63,597 nt of DNA from Paracoccus denitrificans (GCA_005768755.1 VAFL01000018.1:1-63597); one strand, 5' to 3'. Positions 49,976-59,560 are shown, numbered from the stretch's first letter. The notes: a model not told the origin generated them from the letters alone. Made by a program: numbers and translations.

Positions 49976-50671
49976 TCAGGCGGTGTAAAGCTGCGCGAAG
50001 GCGCTGCGAACGTTTTCGGTGATGGACTCAAGCCGACGCTCGATATGACCTCGCATTTCCTGCTGCGCGCGATCCACATCGCGGCGCTTTATGGCTTCCA
50101 GAATGCGCATATGCGGATCCGTGGTCACGCTTTCAGCACCGTCCTTCTCTGACAGAGTTTTAAGGTCGATCAGGCGGATATAGTGTATGCGGCCGTTCAT
50201 GTTTTCCAGCATTCTGACCAGTTCGGTATTGCCCGTCAGTCCGGTAAGCTGCAGGTGGAACGCTTCGTCCAGCTTGACCAGTTCAACCGGCGATGTTTCA
50301 GGCTGATAATGGGCTTTCGACTCATTCAGAAAACGCTCCAGTCTGGCAACCTCGGCCTCGTCGGCGCGCAATGCGGCAAGCCGCGCTGCTTCGCATTCAA
50401 TCGCAGCCCGCGCTTCATAAAGGTTCATGATTTCGCCAGAGGTCAGCGACCGGCAGAAGAACCCTTGCCCACTGCGGAACGTCAGAAAACCTTCCGCCAC
50501 AAGGCGGTTCAGGGCCTCGCGCAGGGGTGTCCGACTTGTCGATAAATGCCTGGCCAGCTCTGTCTCGTTCAGTCGCGCATCCGGCTTGAACTCATAATTC
50601 GCGGCCATTTCCTTGAGAAGCCAGTAGGCCCGCTCAACCGATCCCGTGTTTTCTTCACTATTTTTCAGCAT
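49976..50671 (-). CDS. GntR-family (FCD) regulator of the ThDP-enzyme/TTT operon
   Basis: 231 residues: an HTH region with DARLNETELARHLSTSRTPLREALNRLVAEGFLTFRSGQGFF (about 37-78) and an FCD domain with LYEARAAIECEAARLAALR and LDEAFHLQLTGLTGN. It is divergent from the ThDP enzyme at 50809. The perfect palindrome at 50758-50769 between the two starts is its probable operator. Confidence 0.87.
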   Translation of the reverse strand: MLKNSEENTGSVERAYWLLKEMAANYEFKPDARLNETELARHLSTSRTPLREALNRLVAEGFLTFRSGQGFFCRSLTSGEIMNLYEARAAIECEAARLAALRADEAEVARLERFLNESKAHYQPETSPVELVKLDEAFHLQLTGLTGNTELVRMLENMNGRIHYIRLIDLKTLSEKDGAESVTTDPHMRILEAIKRRDVDRAQQEMRGHIERRLESITENVRSAFAQLYTA

Positions 50672-50757
50672 TTTATCAGAGCATCCCGAACCACGAAATT
50701 CATTCTAACCAGCACATCGAAAATAACAATTGCTTTGTGCTCCACTCTGTGTGTTAT

Positions 50758-50769
50758 TCTGTATACAGA
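50758..50769. promoter_or_regulatory. GTATAC-centred palindrome between GntR and the ThDP enzyme
   Basis: TCTGTATACAGA is a perfect 12-bp palindrome, 40 nt upstream of the ThDP enzyme start, in an AT-rich divergent promoter. It has the same core as the sites at 547-567, 45816-45831 and 46741-46748. Confidence 0.65.
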
Positions 50770-50808
50770 TAAGAACGCAGATATGAACGCTGAACGCGGA
50801 GATGGCCT

Positions 50809-52536
50809 TTGAACGAGATGATGAACGGAGCGCAGGCCATTCTGCAGATGCTGGAACTGCACGGCGTGACCCATGTGTTCGGCCTGCCCGGCGAAACGAC
50901 AATCGGCTGGTACAAGGAATGGCAGAAATCGTCGGATATCGAATTTGTCCTGACACGGGACGAACGCACGGCCTCGTTTGCCGCTGAAGCCTATGCCAAG
51001 ATCACCGGACGCCCGGCCGTGCTGGAAGCGCCCAGCCCCGGCGTCACCCATTGCACACCGGGCATCACCGAAGCCTTCCTGTCATCCATTCCGGTGATCT
51101 ATTTCAGTTCCGACATTCCGATCAATCAGGACAAGAAGCATGGTCTGACCGGGGTCGATCAAACCGCGATGTATAAAAGCATCTGCAAGGAATCCTTCTA
51201 CCTGACCAATGTGAAGGACATCCCCTTCCTGATGCGGCGGGCCTTCAGGGTCGCGACATCGGGAAAGCCGGGTCCGGTTCACATCCGCGTGCCTATCAAC
51301 ATCTTCCATGACGAGGCAGCGATCCCCGCGTCGGATCTTTATGCCGAGGCTGATTACAGTAATTTCCCGGCACACCGGCCCGTCGCTGACCATGCCAAAA
51401 TCCGGCGCGCGATCGACGCCCTGCTGGCCGCGCAAAAGCCGGTCATCATCTGCGGACAGGGTGCGCTGATATCGCGCGCGACGAATGCCGTACTGGACCT
51501 TGCCGAACTGCTGCAAATCCCCGTAGGCACCACGACACCCGCGAAGGGCACCATCCCCGAAATCCACCCGCTATCCTTGCGGGTCATCGGCGCACGCGGG
51601 GGTATGGATTATTCAAACAGCTATGTGAAGGACGCGGATTGCGTGTTCTTTATCGGGTCCAACACCGATTCCAGCGGGACCGATCACTGGAAACTGTATG
51701 GGGACCCGGCGACAACCACCTTCATGCATCTGGATATCGCCGAGGCCCATGTCGGCAACAATTATCCCCTTGAAGTGGGCATGATCGGCGACGCCCGTGC
51801 GACGCTGGAATACATGGCGGAACTGATCCGGGCCGAGCATGCGGACCTGAAGCGCAAGACGCTCGACCTGAACCCCATCAAGCAGACAGCACTCGATGCG
51901 GTTTTCAACTCGAACATCCCGATGCCACAAGGCACTGTATCGCCGGTCAAGCTGACACAGGCCCTTGACCGCATCCTGCCGCCAAATGCGATCGTCACCG
52001 CCGAACCCGGCGTCAGCGCGATCTATCCCTCGGCCCTTCTGTCGGTGCGCGAAGCCGGACGGCGCTACATCACCAACTACTCCATGGGGGCGCTTGGCTA
52101 TTCGGTCCCTGCCGGGATCGGTGCAGCCTTCGCCAATGACGGGCCGGTGATTTCCTTCACTGGTGACGGCTCGCTTGCCTTCGTGCTGGGCGATTTCGAA
52201 ACCATCAAACGCAGCGGCAAGAACATCACGGTTATTCTGACCCGGAATGACAATTATGGCTGGATACGGGGCGAGGCGATCCTTCTTGACGATGTCGATG
52301 CGCCGTGGACCACCGACTTCGGTGCAGTGGACTATTTGAAGGTCGCCGAGGGTTTCGGCTTTCAGTCGGCGCGCATCACCTCTGAGGACGAAATACAGCA
52401 GGTGTTGCAGCAAGCAATCGACAACCCCGGCGCGAACTTCATCGAGATCAGGGTGCCGTCACAGGACAAGATCATTCCGTTCGTGCCGCCCTGGGTCAGG
52501 GCCGCGAAGGAAAAGAAGCTGCCGTATTTCTACTAA
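50809..52536 (+). CDS. Thiamine-diphosphate enzyme, acetolactate synthase-like, substrate unknown
   Basis: 575 residues with the three domains of ALS-type enzymes. The N-terminal Pyr domain has LHGVTHVFGLPGETTIGWYK and the cofactor-activating Glu in TRDERTASFAAEAYAKITGRP. The C-terminal PP domain has GDGSLAFVLGDF and TRNDNYGWIRGE for ThDP/Mg binding. It lacks the exact signatures of acetohydroxyacid synthase, glyoxylate carboligase or sulfoacetaldehyde acetyltransferase by eye. It heads an operon with a TTT transporter, so it probably decarboxylates or carboligates the imported acid. The TTG at 50809 has GGAG 7 nt upstream; ATGs at 50818 and 50821 are alternatives. Confidence 0.85.
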   Translation: MNEMMNGAQAILQMLELHGVTHVFGLPGETTIGWYKEWQKSSDIEFVLTRDERTASFAAEAYAKITGRPAVLEAPSPGVTHCTPGITEAFLSSIPVIYFSSDIPINQDKKHGLTGVDQTAMYKSICKESFYLTNVKDIPFLMRRAFRVATSGKPGPVHIRVPINIFHDEAAIPASDLYAEADYSNFPAHRPVADHAKIRRAIDALLAAQKPVIICGQGALISRATNAVLDLAELLQIPVGTTTPAKGTIPEIHPLSLRVIGARGGMDYSNSYVKDADCVFFIGSNTDSSGTDHWKLYGDPATTTFMHLDIAEAHVGNNYPLEVGMIGDARATLEYMAELIRAEHADLKRKTLDLNPIKQTALDAVFNSNIPMPQGTVSPVKLTQALDRILPPNAIVTAEPGVSAIYPSALLSVREAGRRYITNYSMGALGYSVPAGIGAAFANDGPVISFTGDGSLAFVLGDFETIKRSGKNITVILTRNDNYGWIRGEAILLDDVDAPWTTDFGAVDYLKVAEGFGFQSARITSEDEIQQVLQQAIDNPGANFIEIRVPSQDKIIPFVPPWVRAAKEKKLPYFY

Positions 52537-52590
52537 CCGGCCGAAATTCGGTCGGGCCGCAATCACAACGACAACAACAGGGATGAAATA

Positions 52591-53580
52591 ATGACCATTG
52601 GCAAATCTACCAGATCCGCGCTTGTCGGCCTTGTCCTGACGATGCCATTTGCCGGCCCTTCGATGGCGCAGGACAGCTATCCGGACAAGGACATCATGCA
52701 TATCATGCCGTGGAGCGCGGGCGGCGGCACCGACACGGTGATGCGCAGCTTCATGAGCTTTGCTGAACAGACCCTTGGCGTCGGGATCAACACCCAGAAC
52801 GTGACCGGCGCACAAAGCGGCATCGGCACCTTGCGGCTGATGCGGGCGCGCCCTGACGGCTATACCATCGGCTCACTGACATGGGACAGCGCGATCACGG
52901 TGCCTTATTATGAACTGGTGCCGGGCTATGACATGGATCAGCTTGCCTATCTGGGCTCGGTCACGGTGCATCCGACCGCGATTATCGTGCGCGGCGATGC
53001 GCCCTGGCAGACACTGGAAGAATTCGTCGCCGCCGCCAAGGAAGCGCCCGGCACGCTGAAGATATCCAATGTGGGCAGCGGTGGCGTCTGGCATCTGCCC
53101 GCGCTCGACTTCGCCGCTCAGGCAGGGATAGATGTCCAGCACATCCCCTATCCGAAAGGCTCTGGTCCGCAGGTCGAGGCCTTGTTGTCGGGCGAGACAG
53201 AGGCAGCATCGACCTCAATCTCTGCTGCCTATTCCGCCATCGAATCCGGTCAGGCGCGCGTGCTTGGCGTCATGTCGGACGAACGCGATCCGAATTTCCC
53301 GGACGTGCCGACCTTCAAGGAAGCGGGCTATGATGTCGTCTGGGGCGGCATGCGTCTGGTAGCCACCCAGGCAGCCGTGCCGCAGGAACATCGCGATGTG
53401 CTGGAAGCAGGCTTCGCCAAGGTTTTCGAACTGCCGGAATTTCAGCAGGTCGCAGAAGATACCGGCATGGGCGCGGTCTGGATGGATGCCGAGGAAACCG
53501 CCGCCTACATGGCCGACGCACAGGACAAGGCCTTCGCGCTTATGGATCAGCTGGTCGCGGACGGCGTGCTGACAAAATAA
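52591..53580 (+). CDS. TTT transporter binding protein (TctC family), set 1
   Basis: A 329-residue periplasmic binding protein of the Bug/TctC family. The signal peptide ends near PSMAQDSYPDKDI. MPWSAGGGTDTVMRSF and VTGAQSGIGTLRLMRARPDGYTIG are the typical ligand-cage motifs, and FPDVPTFKEAGYDV is the common C-terminal block. It delivers a carboxylate to the TctAB permease encoded next. 55 nt separate it from the ThDP enzyme. Confidence 0.92.
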   Translation: MTIGKSTRSALVGLVLTMPFAGPSMAQDSYPDKDIMHIMPWSAGGGTDTVMRSFMSFAEQTLGVGINTQNVTGAQSGIGTLRLMRARPDGYTIGSLTWDSAITVPYYELVPGYDMDQLAYLGSVTVHPTAIIVRGDAPWQTLEEFVAAAKEAPGTLKISNVGSGGVWHLPALDFAAQAGIDVQHIPYPKGSGPQVEALLSGETEAASTSISAAYSAIESGQARVLGVMSDERDPNFPDVPTFKEAGYDVVWGGMRLVATQAAVPQEHRDVLEAGFAKVFELPEFQQVAEDTGMGAVWMDAEETAAYMADAQDKAFALMDQLVADGVLTK

Positions 53581-53646
53581 CCAGATGGCCACCGGTCCTT
53601 TTGCGGCCGGTGGCCCGCATGACGCATGATCGGGAAGGAGGCCGCA

Positions 53647-54141
53647 ATGTCAGGCAGGTTGAACGGACAAGTGCTGTTCGCAATCGCGCTTATCGTCCTG
53701 AACACCATCTATGCCAGCCAGATCGTCAAGCTTGGCATGCCGTTCGCCACAGGAGAGCCGGGGCCCGCCTTCCTGCCGATACTGCTGAGCGGGCTGCTAT
53801 ACCTGATGATGGGCGGGATACTTGTTGGTGAACTCCGCAAGGCGCGTGCCGGTACTGGCGACATGCTGCAATCCGATACAGTCCCGTCCATAGGCTTCGT
53901 CGGGCCGCTGCTGATGATGGCACTGACCATCATGTTCATCATCGGCTTCTACTATACCGGCTATCTTGCCTCGGCCGCAGCCTACACGTTCCTGATCGCA
54001 CTCTATTTCAACTACGAACAGGGATCTGGCTGGACACGCGCGCTGACGGTCTCGGCCGCGACGGCCATTGCTGTGACGGTGTTCGGCTGGCTGTTCTTCG
54101 TGAAACTGTTCGATCTTTATTTGCCCCTGTGGGAGTTCTGA
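53647..54141 (+). CDS. TTT transporter small membrane subunit (TctB), set 1
   Basis: 164 residues with four membrane helices. It contains GEPGPAFLPILLSGLLYLMMGGIL near the N-terminus, a common TctB feature. ATG 53647 follows GGAAGGAGG; the start seven codons earlier has no such site. The stop is 1 nt from the tctA start. Confidence 0.86.
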   Translation: MSGRLNGQVLFAIALIVLNTIYASQIVKLGMPFATGEPGPAFLPILLSGLLYLMMGGILVGELRKARAGTGDMLQSDTVPSIGFVGPLLMMALTIMFIIGFYYTGYLASAAAYTFLIALYFNYEQGSGWTRALTVSAATAIAVTVFGWLFFVKLFDLYLPLWEF

Positions 54142-54142
54142 A

Positions 54143-55660
54143 ATGCTCGGCCAGATTGCGGACGGATTTCTTGCGCTCGCCCAGCCATTGACGTTGCTCT
54201 ATCTGGTCGGGGGCTTCCTTCTTGGGCTGCTGTTCGGTGCAATTCCGGGGCTGACGGCAACGCTGGCAATTGCGCTTCTGCTGCCATTCACCTTTGGCAT
54301 GGACGTATCCGACGCGCTCGTCATGGTCGCGGGGATCTACATGGCGGGCCTCTATGCCGGTTCGATCACCGGGATCACGCTGAACATTCCCGGCGCACCC
54401 TCGGGCGCGATCACCACGATAGACGGCCATGCGCTGATGAAGCGCGGCGAAGGTGTGCCCGCCCTTGGAATGAGCGCCTTTGCCTCGACGATTGGCGGGC
54501 TGATTGGTGCGGTTGTGCTGATCGCGCTTGCCAAACCTGTCAGCAGCATCGCGCTGCTATTCCAGACGCCGGACAAGTTTTCGCTTGTCCTGCTGGCGAT
54601 CGTTACGGTGACAATTGTCGCTGAAGGATCGCTGCTCAAGGCGGTTGCGGCAATGCTGATCGGACTGATGATCTCGACCATGGGAATCGACCCGATGGTG
54701 CCGGAAGGCCGTTTCGATTTCGGCAGCCCGAACCTGATCGAGGGCGTCACATTGCTGCCGGCCGTGATCGGTCTTTTTGCGATCTGTGAAATCATTGCCC
54801 AGGCCGCAATACCGTCCAGGCACAGCAATGCCGAACTCGTCGTCAGCGCCGCACCCCCGAAACGGCGCGATTTCATCCCGAGCCGGGCGCAGTTGCGCGA
54901 GGTTGGGCCGTTGAACTTCGTCAAAAGCTCTGTTCTTGGCGTCGTTATCGGAATGTTGCCGGGCGGGGGCGCGTCCATGGCATCCTTCATCGCCTATGCC
55001 GAGGCCAAGCGGTCAGCCAGACATCCCGAAAAATTCGGGCATGGCTCCTACGAAGGGCTGGCGGCGTCGGAATCGGCCAATAACGGCGTTTGCGGTGGGG
55101 CGATCATCCCGCTGCTGACCATGGGCATTCCAGGAGATGCGGTCACTGCGATCATCTTCGGCGTACTGTTGATCCACGGACTGGTCCCCGGGCCTGAACT
55201 GCTTGCGGGTAATTTCGACGTGGTTGCGCCGATGTTCGCCGCACTTTTCGTGTCGTCTATCCTCATTTTCGTTTCGGTGCTGATCCTGGGGCCGGTCTAT
55301 CTGCGGCTGTCGCGGATCAATCGCGGCCTGCTTTATGCTTTCATCGGCATGATCTCGATGGTCGGTGTCTACGCATCTTCCTTCTCGGTCTTTCAGATGT
55401 GGATGGCCTACGCGGTTGGTGTTCTGGCATTCCTTCTGCGCGTCTTCGGCTATCCGGTTGTGCCGGCTTTGATGGGCGTTATCCTCGGTCCTTATCTCGA
55501 GGAATTCCTGCGCCGCTCCCTGATCGTATCCGAGGGCGACCCGACGATCTTTCTGCGCAGCCCGGCAAGTGTCGTCCTGCTGCTCCTCACCCTGTTCTTC
55601 GTCTGGATGCTGAAGATCAGGCCGAACCGCCTGGCGCGTGACCACGATGCCAACGCATGA
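54143..55660 (+). CDS. TTT transporter large membrane subunit (TctA), set 1
   Basis: 505 residues with about 12 membrane helices. Conserved segments: GLLFGAIPGLTATLAIALLLP, YMAGLYAGSITGITLNIPGAPSGAITTIDG, GMLPGGGASMASFIAYAEAK and PLLTMGIPGDAVTAIIFGVL. It is the last gene of the operon. A short frame overlapping its stop (ATGA at 55658) codes for only 24 residues and is probably not a gene. Confidence 0.93.
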   Translation: MLGQIADGFLALAQPLTLLYLVGGFLLGLLFGAIPGLTATLAIALLLPFTFGMDVSDALVMVAGIYMAGLYAGSITGITLNIPGAPSGAITTIDGHALMKRGEGVPALGMSAFASTIGGLIGAVVLIALAKPVSSIALLFQTPDKFSLVLLAIVTVTIVAEGSLLKAVAAMLIGLMISTMGIDPMVPEGRFDFGSPNLIEGVTLLPAVIGLFAICEIIAQAAIPSRHSNAELVVSAAPPKRRDFIPSRAQLREVGPLNFVKSSVLGVVIGMLPGGGASMASFIAYAEAKRSARHPEKFGHGSYEGLAASESANNGVCGGAIIPLLTMGIPGDAVTAIIFGVLLIHGLVPGPELLAGNFDVVAPMFAALFVSSILIFVSVLILGPVYLRLSRINRGLLYAFIGMISMVGVYASSFSVFQMWMAYAVGVLAFLLRVFGYPVVPALMGVILGPYLEEFLRRSLIVSEGDPTIFLRSPASVVLLLLTLFFVWMLKIRPNRLARDHDANA

Positions 55661-55786
55661 GTTCATCCGCAGAACCGAAGCAGCCCGCGCGTGCTGTCCT
55701 CGCCCTCGAAACTTCGGATGATGCGGCCCCATGATTGGCTTTGGCGCCACCGACATCTTCTTTGACGTCATGGCGTGATCCGAAAA

Positions 55787-55816
55787 GAGGCCGGGGCGGA
55801 TTGCCGCCCCGGCCTC
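55787..55816. terminator. Bidirectional terminator between two TTT operons
   Basis: GAGGCCGGGGCGG and CCGCCCCGGCCTC are perfect 13-bp arms around the loop ATTG, flanked by AAAA on the left. It separates the convergent tctA genes (stops at 55660 and 55851). Confidence 0.85.
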
Positions 55817-55850
55817 ATGTCTTGCGCGCAACTGGGGCGCGGCGGACGCA

Positions 55851-57356
55851 TCAGCTGTCCTTCGGTGTCTTGCCTGCGAAGAAGCGGCGCTTCAGCATCG
55901 GGCCAAAGACAACGGCCAGCGTCATTGCGACCAGTATCAGGCTGGTGGCATTCTGGAACAGCACGCCCCAGTTGCCGCGACCGATGCGCAGCGCAAGGCG
56001 CAGGTTCTCTTCGGCGAAGGCCCCAAGGATCAGACCCAGCACGACCGGCGGCAGCGGGAATTTCAGCTTGTCCATGACATAGCCGATCGCCCCGAATGCC
56101 AGCATCAGATAGACGTCGAACATGCGGCCGTGGATCGAATAGACCCCGATCAGCATCAGCACGATGATGACCGAACCCAGAAGCGGGCGCGGCAGCTTCA
56201 GAAGTTTGGCGAAGCTGTTGGTGGCCAGCGAACCGCCGACGAAGATCAGCAGGATTGCGCCAAACAGAAACTGCCACATGAAGCCGAAGACGATGTCGGG
56301 ATTGTCGCGAAACAGCATCGGCCCCGGTTGCAGACCGTGGATCAGCAGGCCGCCCAGCATCACGGCCGCGACGGCGGTGCCGGGGATGCCAAGCGTAAGG
56401 GCAGGGATCAACGCCGAGGCCGTGTCCGCATTGTTCGCGACTTCGGCGGCTGCAACGCCCTCCGGCTCTCCCTCGCCCCAGGTTTCCGGGGTCCTGCTGG
56501 CGCGGCGGGCCTCATTATAGGACATGAAGGCTGCCATTGACCCACCCGCGCCCGGCAGAATGCCGATCCAGATCCCGATCAGGGATCCCCGGACCCACGT
56601 CTTCCAGAAGCGATACATGCGGGGCAGGGCCTTCCAGATCGGCTCGGTCCCCAGATTGTCGCTGGCATCGGTATCTGTCTTCAGCGGCGTCTCCAGCAGA
56701 TCGATCACGGGCGGCAGCGCATAAAGACCGACCAGCAGGATGACGATATTGATGCCGTCCAGCATCTCCAGCTTGCCGAAGGTGTAGCGGTCGACGCCCA
56801 GGATCGGATCGGTGCCGATGACTGACACGAACACCCCGAAACAGGCACTGATCAGCCCTTTGACGATGCTGCCGCCCAGAAGGAAGATGATGCTGCACAG
56901 CCCGAAGACCGCGACCCAGAAGACCTCGGCGGGGCCGAACAGCAGCGTGACCTTGGACAGCGGCGGCGCCAGCAACATCAGCGCGAAGGCGCTGGCGATA
57001 CCGCCGATCGCGGACGACACGACAGCGACCTGCAATGCAAATCCGCCCTCGCCCTTCTGCGCCATCGGATAGCCGTCGAAACTGGTGGCGACGGCGGCAG
57101 GGGTGCCCGGAATGCGCAGCAGCACCGCAGGGATCGCGCCGCCATACATGGCACCGTTATAAATGCCGGCCATCAGGCCAAGTGCCACCAGGGGATCAAG
57201 CCCGAAGGTGAAGGGCACAAGGACCGAGATCGCCATCGTCGCGCTTAGCCCCGGAAGGGCACCAACGACGATGCCCGCGATCACGCCGATCACCACGGCG
57301 GCGAAATTGGCGAATGTCAGGACGGCGGGAAGGGAATGAAGAAGATCGGAATACAT
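55851..57356 (-). CDS. TTT transporter large membrane subunit (TctA), set 2
   Basis: 501 residues with about 12 membrane helices and typical TctA motifs: GIVVGALPGLSATMAISVLVPFTF, IPAVLLRIPGTPAAVATSFDGYP, GILPGAGGSMAAFMSYNEARR and ALTLGIPGTAVAAVMLGGLL. It is clearly diverged from set 1, so the pair is not a recent duplication. It is last in the operon with TctB, TctC, an RraA-like aldolase and a hydroxyacid dehydrogenase. Confidence 0.93.
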   Translation of the reverse strand: MYSDLLHSLPAVLTFANFAAVVIGVIAGIVVGALPGLSATMAISVLVPFTFGLDPLVALGLMAGIYNGAMYGGAIPAVLLRIPGTPAAVATSFDGYPMAQKGEGGFALQVAVVSSAIGGIASAFALMLLAPPLSKVTLLFGPAEVFWVAVFGLCSIIFLLGGSIVKGLISACFGVFVSVIGTDPILGVDRYTFGKLEMLDGINIVILLVGLYALPPVIDLLETPLKTDTDASDNLGTEPIWKALPRMYRFWKTWVRGSLIGIWIGILPGAGGSMAAFMSYNEARRASRTPETWGEGEPEGVAAAEVANNADTASALIPALTLGIPGTAVAAVMLGGLLIHGLQPGPMLFRDNPDIVFGFMWQFLFGAILLIFVGGSLATNSFAKLLKLPRPLLGSVIIVLMLIGVYSIHGRMFDVYLMLAFGAIGYVMDKLKFPLPPVVLGLILGAFAEENLRLALRIGRGNWGVLFQNATSLILVAMTLAVVFGPMLKRRFFAGKTPKDS

Positions 57357-57363
57357 GATGCCC

Positions 57364-57825
57364 TCAATTCGTCCAAAGGCGACCGGCAGGGAATTCCTGC
57401 GACATCGCCAGCGTGAAGATCAGGTAGATGGCCAAAAGCACGATCACTGTCGCAATCGCCAGCCCGGCCGGATTCCGAAAGCCGAAAAGGTAGGCGATCA
57501 GAGGCACGGAAATCGCCGTGCTGATGTAAAAGCCGATGAAGTCGACGGACAGCGCGTAAAGGACCACCAGCCCGAAGGCGAGCGCCACGCGACGCGGCGA
57601 TTTGGTCATCGGCGCTGCCGGTTCGTGCGCAGCGGCCCGGCGCTGATCCTTGACCAACAGGAATACGGCAAGGATCATGAGCGAGATGAGCATCGCCGCA
57701 GGCAGAAGTGCGGCCATGGCCGGCAGATCGAATGTCGGCAACACGAAAGCGGCTGCGACGACGAAAATCCCGATTGCCGTCAGCGTTTCAGGCCGCAGCA
57801 GGCGGGAACGGTCACGGGTGGACAT
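57364..57825 (-). CDS. TTT transporter small membrane subunit (TctB), set 2
   Basis: 153 residues with four membrane helices. The ATG at 57825 has AAGGAG 9 nt upstream; the frame continues further 5' but overlaps the TctC gene region and lacks TctB character. FGLVVLYALSVDFIGFYISTA matches the usual third-helix region. Confidence 0.86.
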   Translation of the reverse strand: MSTRDRSRLLRPETLTAIGIFVVAAAFVLPTFDLPAMAALLPAAMLISLMILAVFLLVKDQRRAAAHEPAAPMTKSPRRVALAFGLVVLYALSVDFIGFYISTAISVPLIAYLFGFRNPAGLAIATVIVLLAIYLIFTLAMSQEFPAGRLWTN

Positions 57826-57892
57826 GAGATCGGCTCCTTGAGGTGTCAGGGATGGGATAGGGCGCGGGGGCGGTCGACCCGCGCCCGCATCC

Positions 57893-58846
57893 TTATTGCC
57901 AGGGGGTCTGTTCCCAGACCTGCTGGGCGAGGCCGAGAACTTCGGCATTCAGGGCCTTGAAATCCTCTCCGACGACCACCTCGACGGGGTTCGCGGTCTC
58001 GGTCATCGCTGCGATGAATTCGTCATCCGTGGCAAGCTTTCCGAAGGCATCCAGCAATTTAGCCTCGACATCCTCGGGCAGGCCCGCAGGTGCAACGAAG
58101 CCGCGCAGCGAACCGTTCACGAGATCGAATCCCTGTTCACTGAAAGTCGCGACGTCAGGTGCAAAGTCCGAACGTTCGGCCTGCGCCACGCCAAGGATGT
58201 TGATCTCATCCTTGAAGGCCGCAACCTCTGAAATGTTCAGGATGCCCATCGCGACATGACCGCCCAACAGCGCGGTACGCGCGGGCGCCGAGCCGCGGAA
58301 CGGGACGATGGTAAACTCTGTCCCGGTCATGTTCTGAAGCTTGGTCAGCATGAAATGATCGTCGCCGCCCAGGCTGGACATGCCAACGGTGACGGCGCCG
58401 GGTTCAGCCTTGGCGGCCTCCAGCAGTTTTTCAAACGTATCCAGCCCGCTGGCCTTGGATGAGACGATGACATTCGGATCGTTCACGACATTGGCCAGAT
58501 AGGTGAAGCTGTCGGCATCGTAATCTGCCTTGCGGTCCAGCGTCCGCGCCATCATTCCCGGCAGGTTGTAGGTCCCGATGGTATAGCCGTCCGCATCGGC
58601 ATGCGCCGTTTCCGTCACGCCGATCTGGCCACTGGCGCCGGGGACATTCTTGACAACGACGCTGGCGCCATCGCCCAGGTACTTCTCAAGGAAGGGTCCA
58701 ACGGCGCGTGCCATGACGTCGGTGCCGCCGCCGGCCTCGAACCCAACGATCACCTCAATCGGCTTTTCGGGATATTCAGCAAATGCAGCCCCGGCAGTCA
58801 TGGTCAATGCGCCGATCAGCGCGGTCGTCTTCAAAGTGCGAAACAT
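57893..58846 (-). CDS. TTT transporter binding protein (TctC family), set 2
   Basis: 317 residues with a signal peptide (cleavage after GAAFAEYPEKPI). VGFEAGGGTDVMARAV, VVVKNVPGASGQIGVTETAHADADGYT and MSSLGGDDHFMLTKL fit the Bug family. It lies between the RraA-like aldolase and TctB genes. The imported acid presumably feeds the aldolase and dehydrogenase. Confidence 0.92.
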   Translation of the reverse strand: MFRTLKTTALIGALTMTAGAAFAEYPEKPIEVIVGFEAGGGTDVMARAVGPFLEKYLGDGASVVVKNVPGASGQIGVTETAHADADGYTIGTYNLPGMMARTLDRKADYDADSFTYLANVVNDPNVIVSSKASGLDTFEKLLEAAKAEPGAVTVGMSSLGGDDHFMLTKLQNMTGTEFTIVPFRGSAPARTALLGGHVAMGILNISEVAAFKDEINILGVAQAERSDFAPDVATFSEQGFDLVNGSLRGFVAPAGLPEDVEAKLLDAFGKLATDDEFIAAMTETANPVEVVVGEDFKALNAEVLGLAQQVWEQTPWQ

Positions 58847-58873
58847 GTTATTCCTCCCATTTGTTCGCGTGTT

Positions 58874-59560
58874 TCAGTCTTCGGGAAATGCGCAGCCGCG
58901 TTCCCTCAGGGCTGCGTCCACCCAGGCACGGTCGTTCGTGCCGTCTTCGATGGCCTTCATCTGGCGCGTTTCGGCGTCCTGCTTGGCCTGCGTCTTGTGC
59001 AATATGTCGGCGGCATCGGCCTGTGGCACGGCCAGCACCCCATCGGAATCGCCGATCACGATATCGCCCGGGGCGATGACCATCCCATCAAGGCTGATCG
59101 GCACGTTGATCTCGCCCGGCCCGTCCTTGTAAGGGCCGCGATGGGTCACGCCAGCCGCATAGGTCGGCAGGTTTGTCGCGACAAACGCATCCAGATCGCG
59201 AATGGCGCCGTTCAGCACGAAGCCCGCCACGCCCTTTTTCACGGCATAGGCCAGCATCAGTTCGCCCATCACGGCGTTGGTCAGATCGCCGCCGGCATCC
59301 AGGACGATCACATCGCCCGGCCGCGCCATGTCGATGGCCTTGTGAAGCATCAGATTGTCACCTGGCCGCGACCGGACCGTCAGCGCCACACCTGCCATAC
59401 CGCCAGAGGCGTGCATGGGGCGCAGTCGCGGCCCCGCTGCCGCCACCCGGTTCATGGAGTCCGAGACATTCGCGACGGGAAGCTTTGCAAAAGCCTGGAC
59501 CAGTTCAGTCGGCGCTGCAGACGTGCGGTTCAGAATACGGAAACCTGTGGACATGTTCAT
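58874..59560 (-). CDS. RraA-family aldolase/decarboxylase
   Basis: A 228-residue member of the RraA/HMG-aldolase family, class II metal-dependent retro-aldolases that act on pyruvate-derived acids. The active-site Arg-Asp pair is visible in GFVLNGAIRDLDAF, with the substrate/metal loop GGDLTNAVMGELM just before it. Family members include 4-hydroxy-4-methyl-2-oxoglutarate and 4-carboxy-4-hydroxy-2-oxoadipate aldolases, and oxaloacetate decarboxylases. It overlaps the dehydrogenase stop by 4 nt (ATGA). An RNase E regulator role is unlikely in this context. Confidence 0.85.
   Translation of the reverse strand: MNMSTGFRILNRTSAAPTELVQAFAKLPVANVSDSMNRVAAAGPRLRPMHASGGMAGVALTVRSRPGDNLMLHKAIDMARPGDVIVLDAGGDLTNAVMGELMLAYAVKKGVAGFVLNGAIRDLDAFVATNLPTYAAGVTHRGPYKDGPGEINVPISLDGMVIAPGDIVIGDSDGVLAVPQADAADILHKTQAKQDAETRQMKAIEDGTNDRAWVDAALRERGCAFPED

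Noticed and set aside
55658..55786. Two very short frames (24 and 15 codons) after tctA
   Set aside because: They lack convincing ribosome-binding sites and resemblance to any family. They look like non-coding sequence before the terminator.
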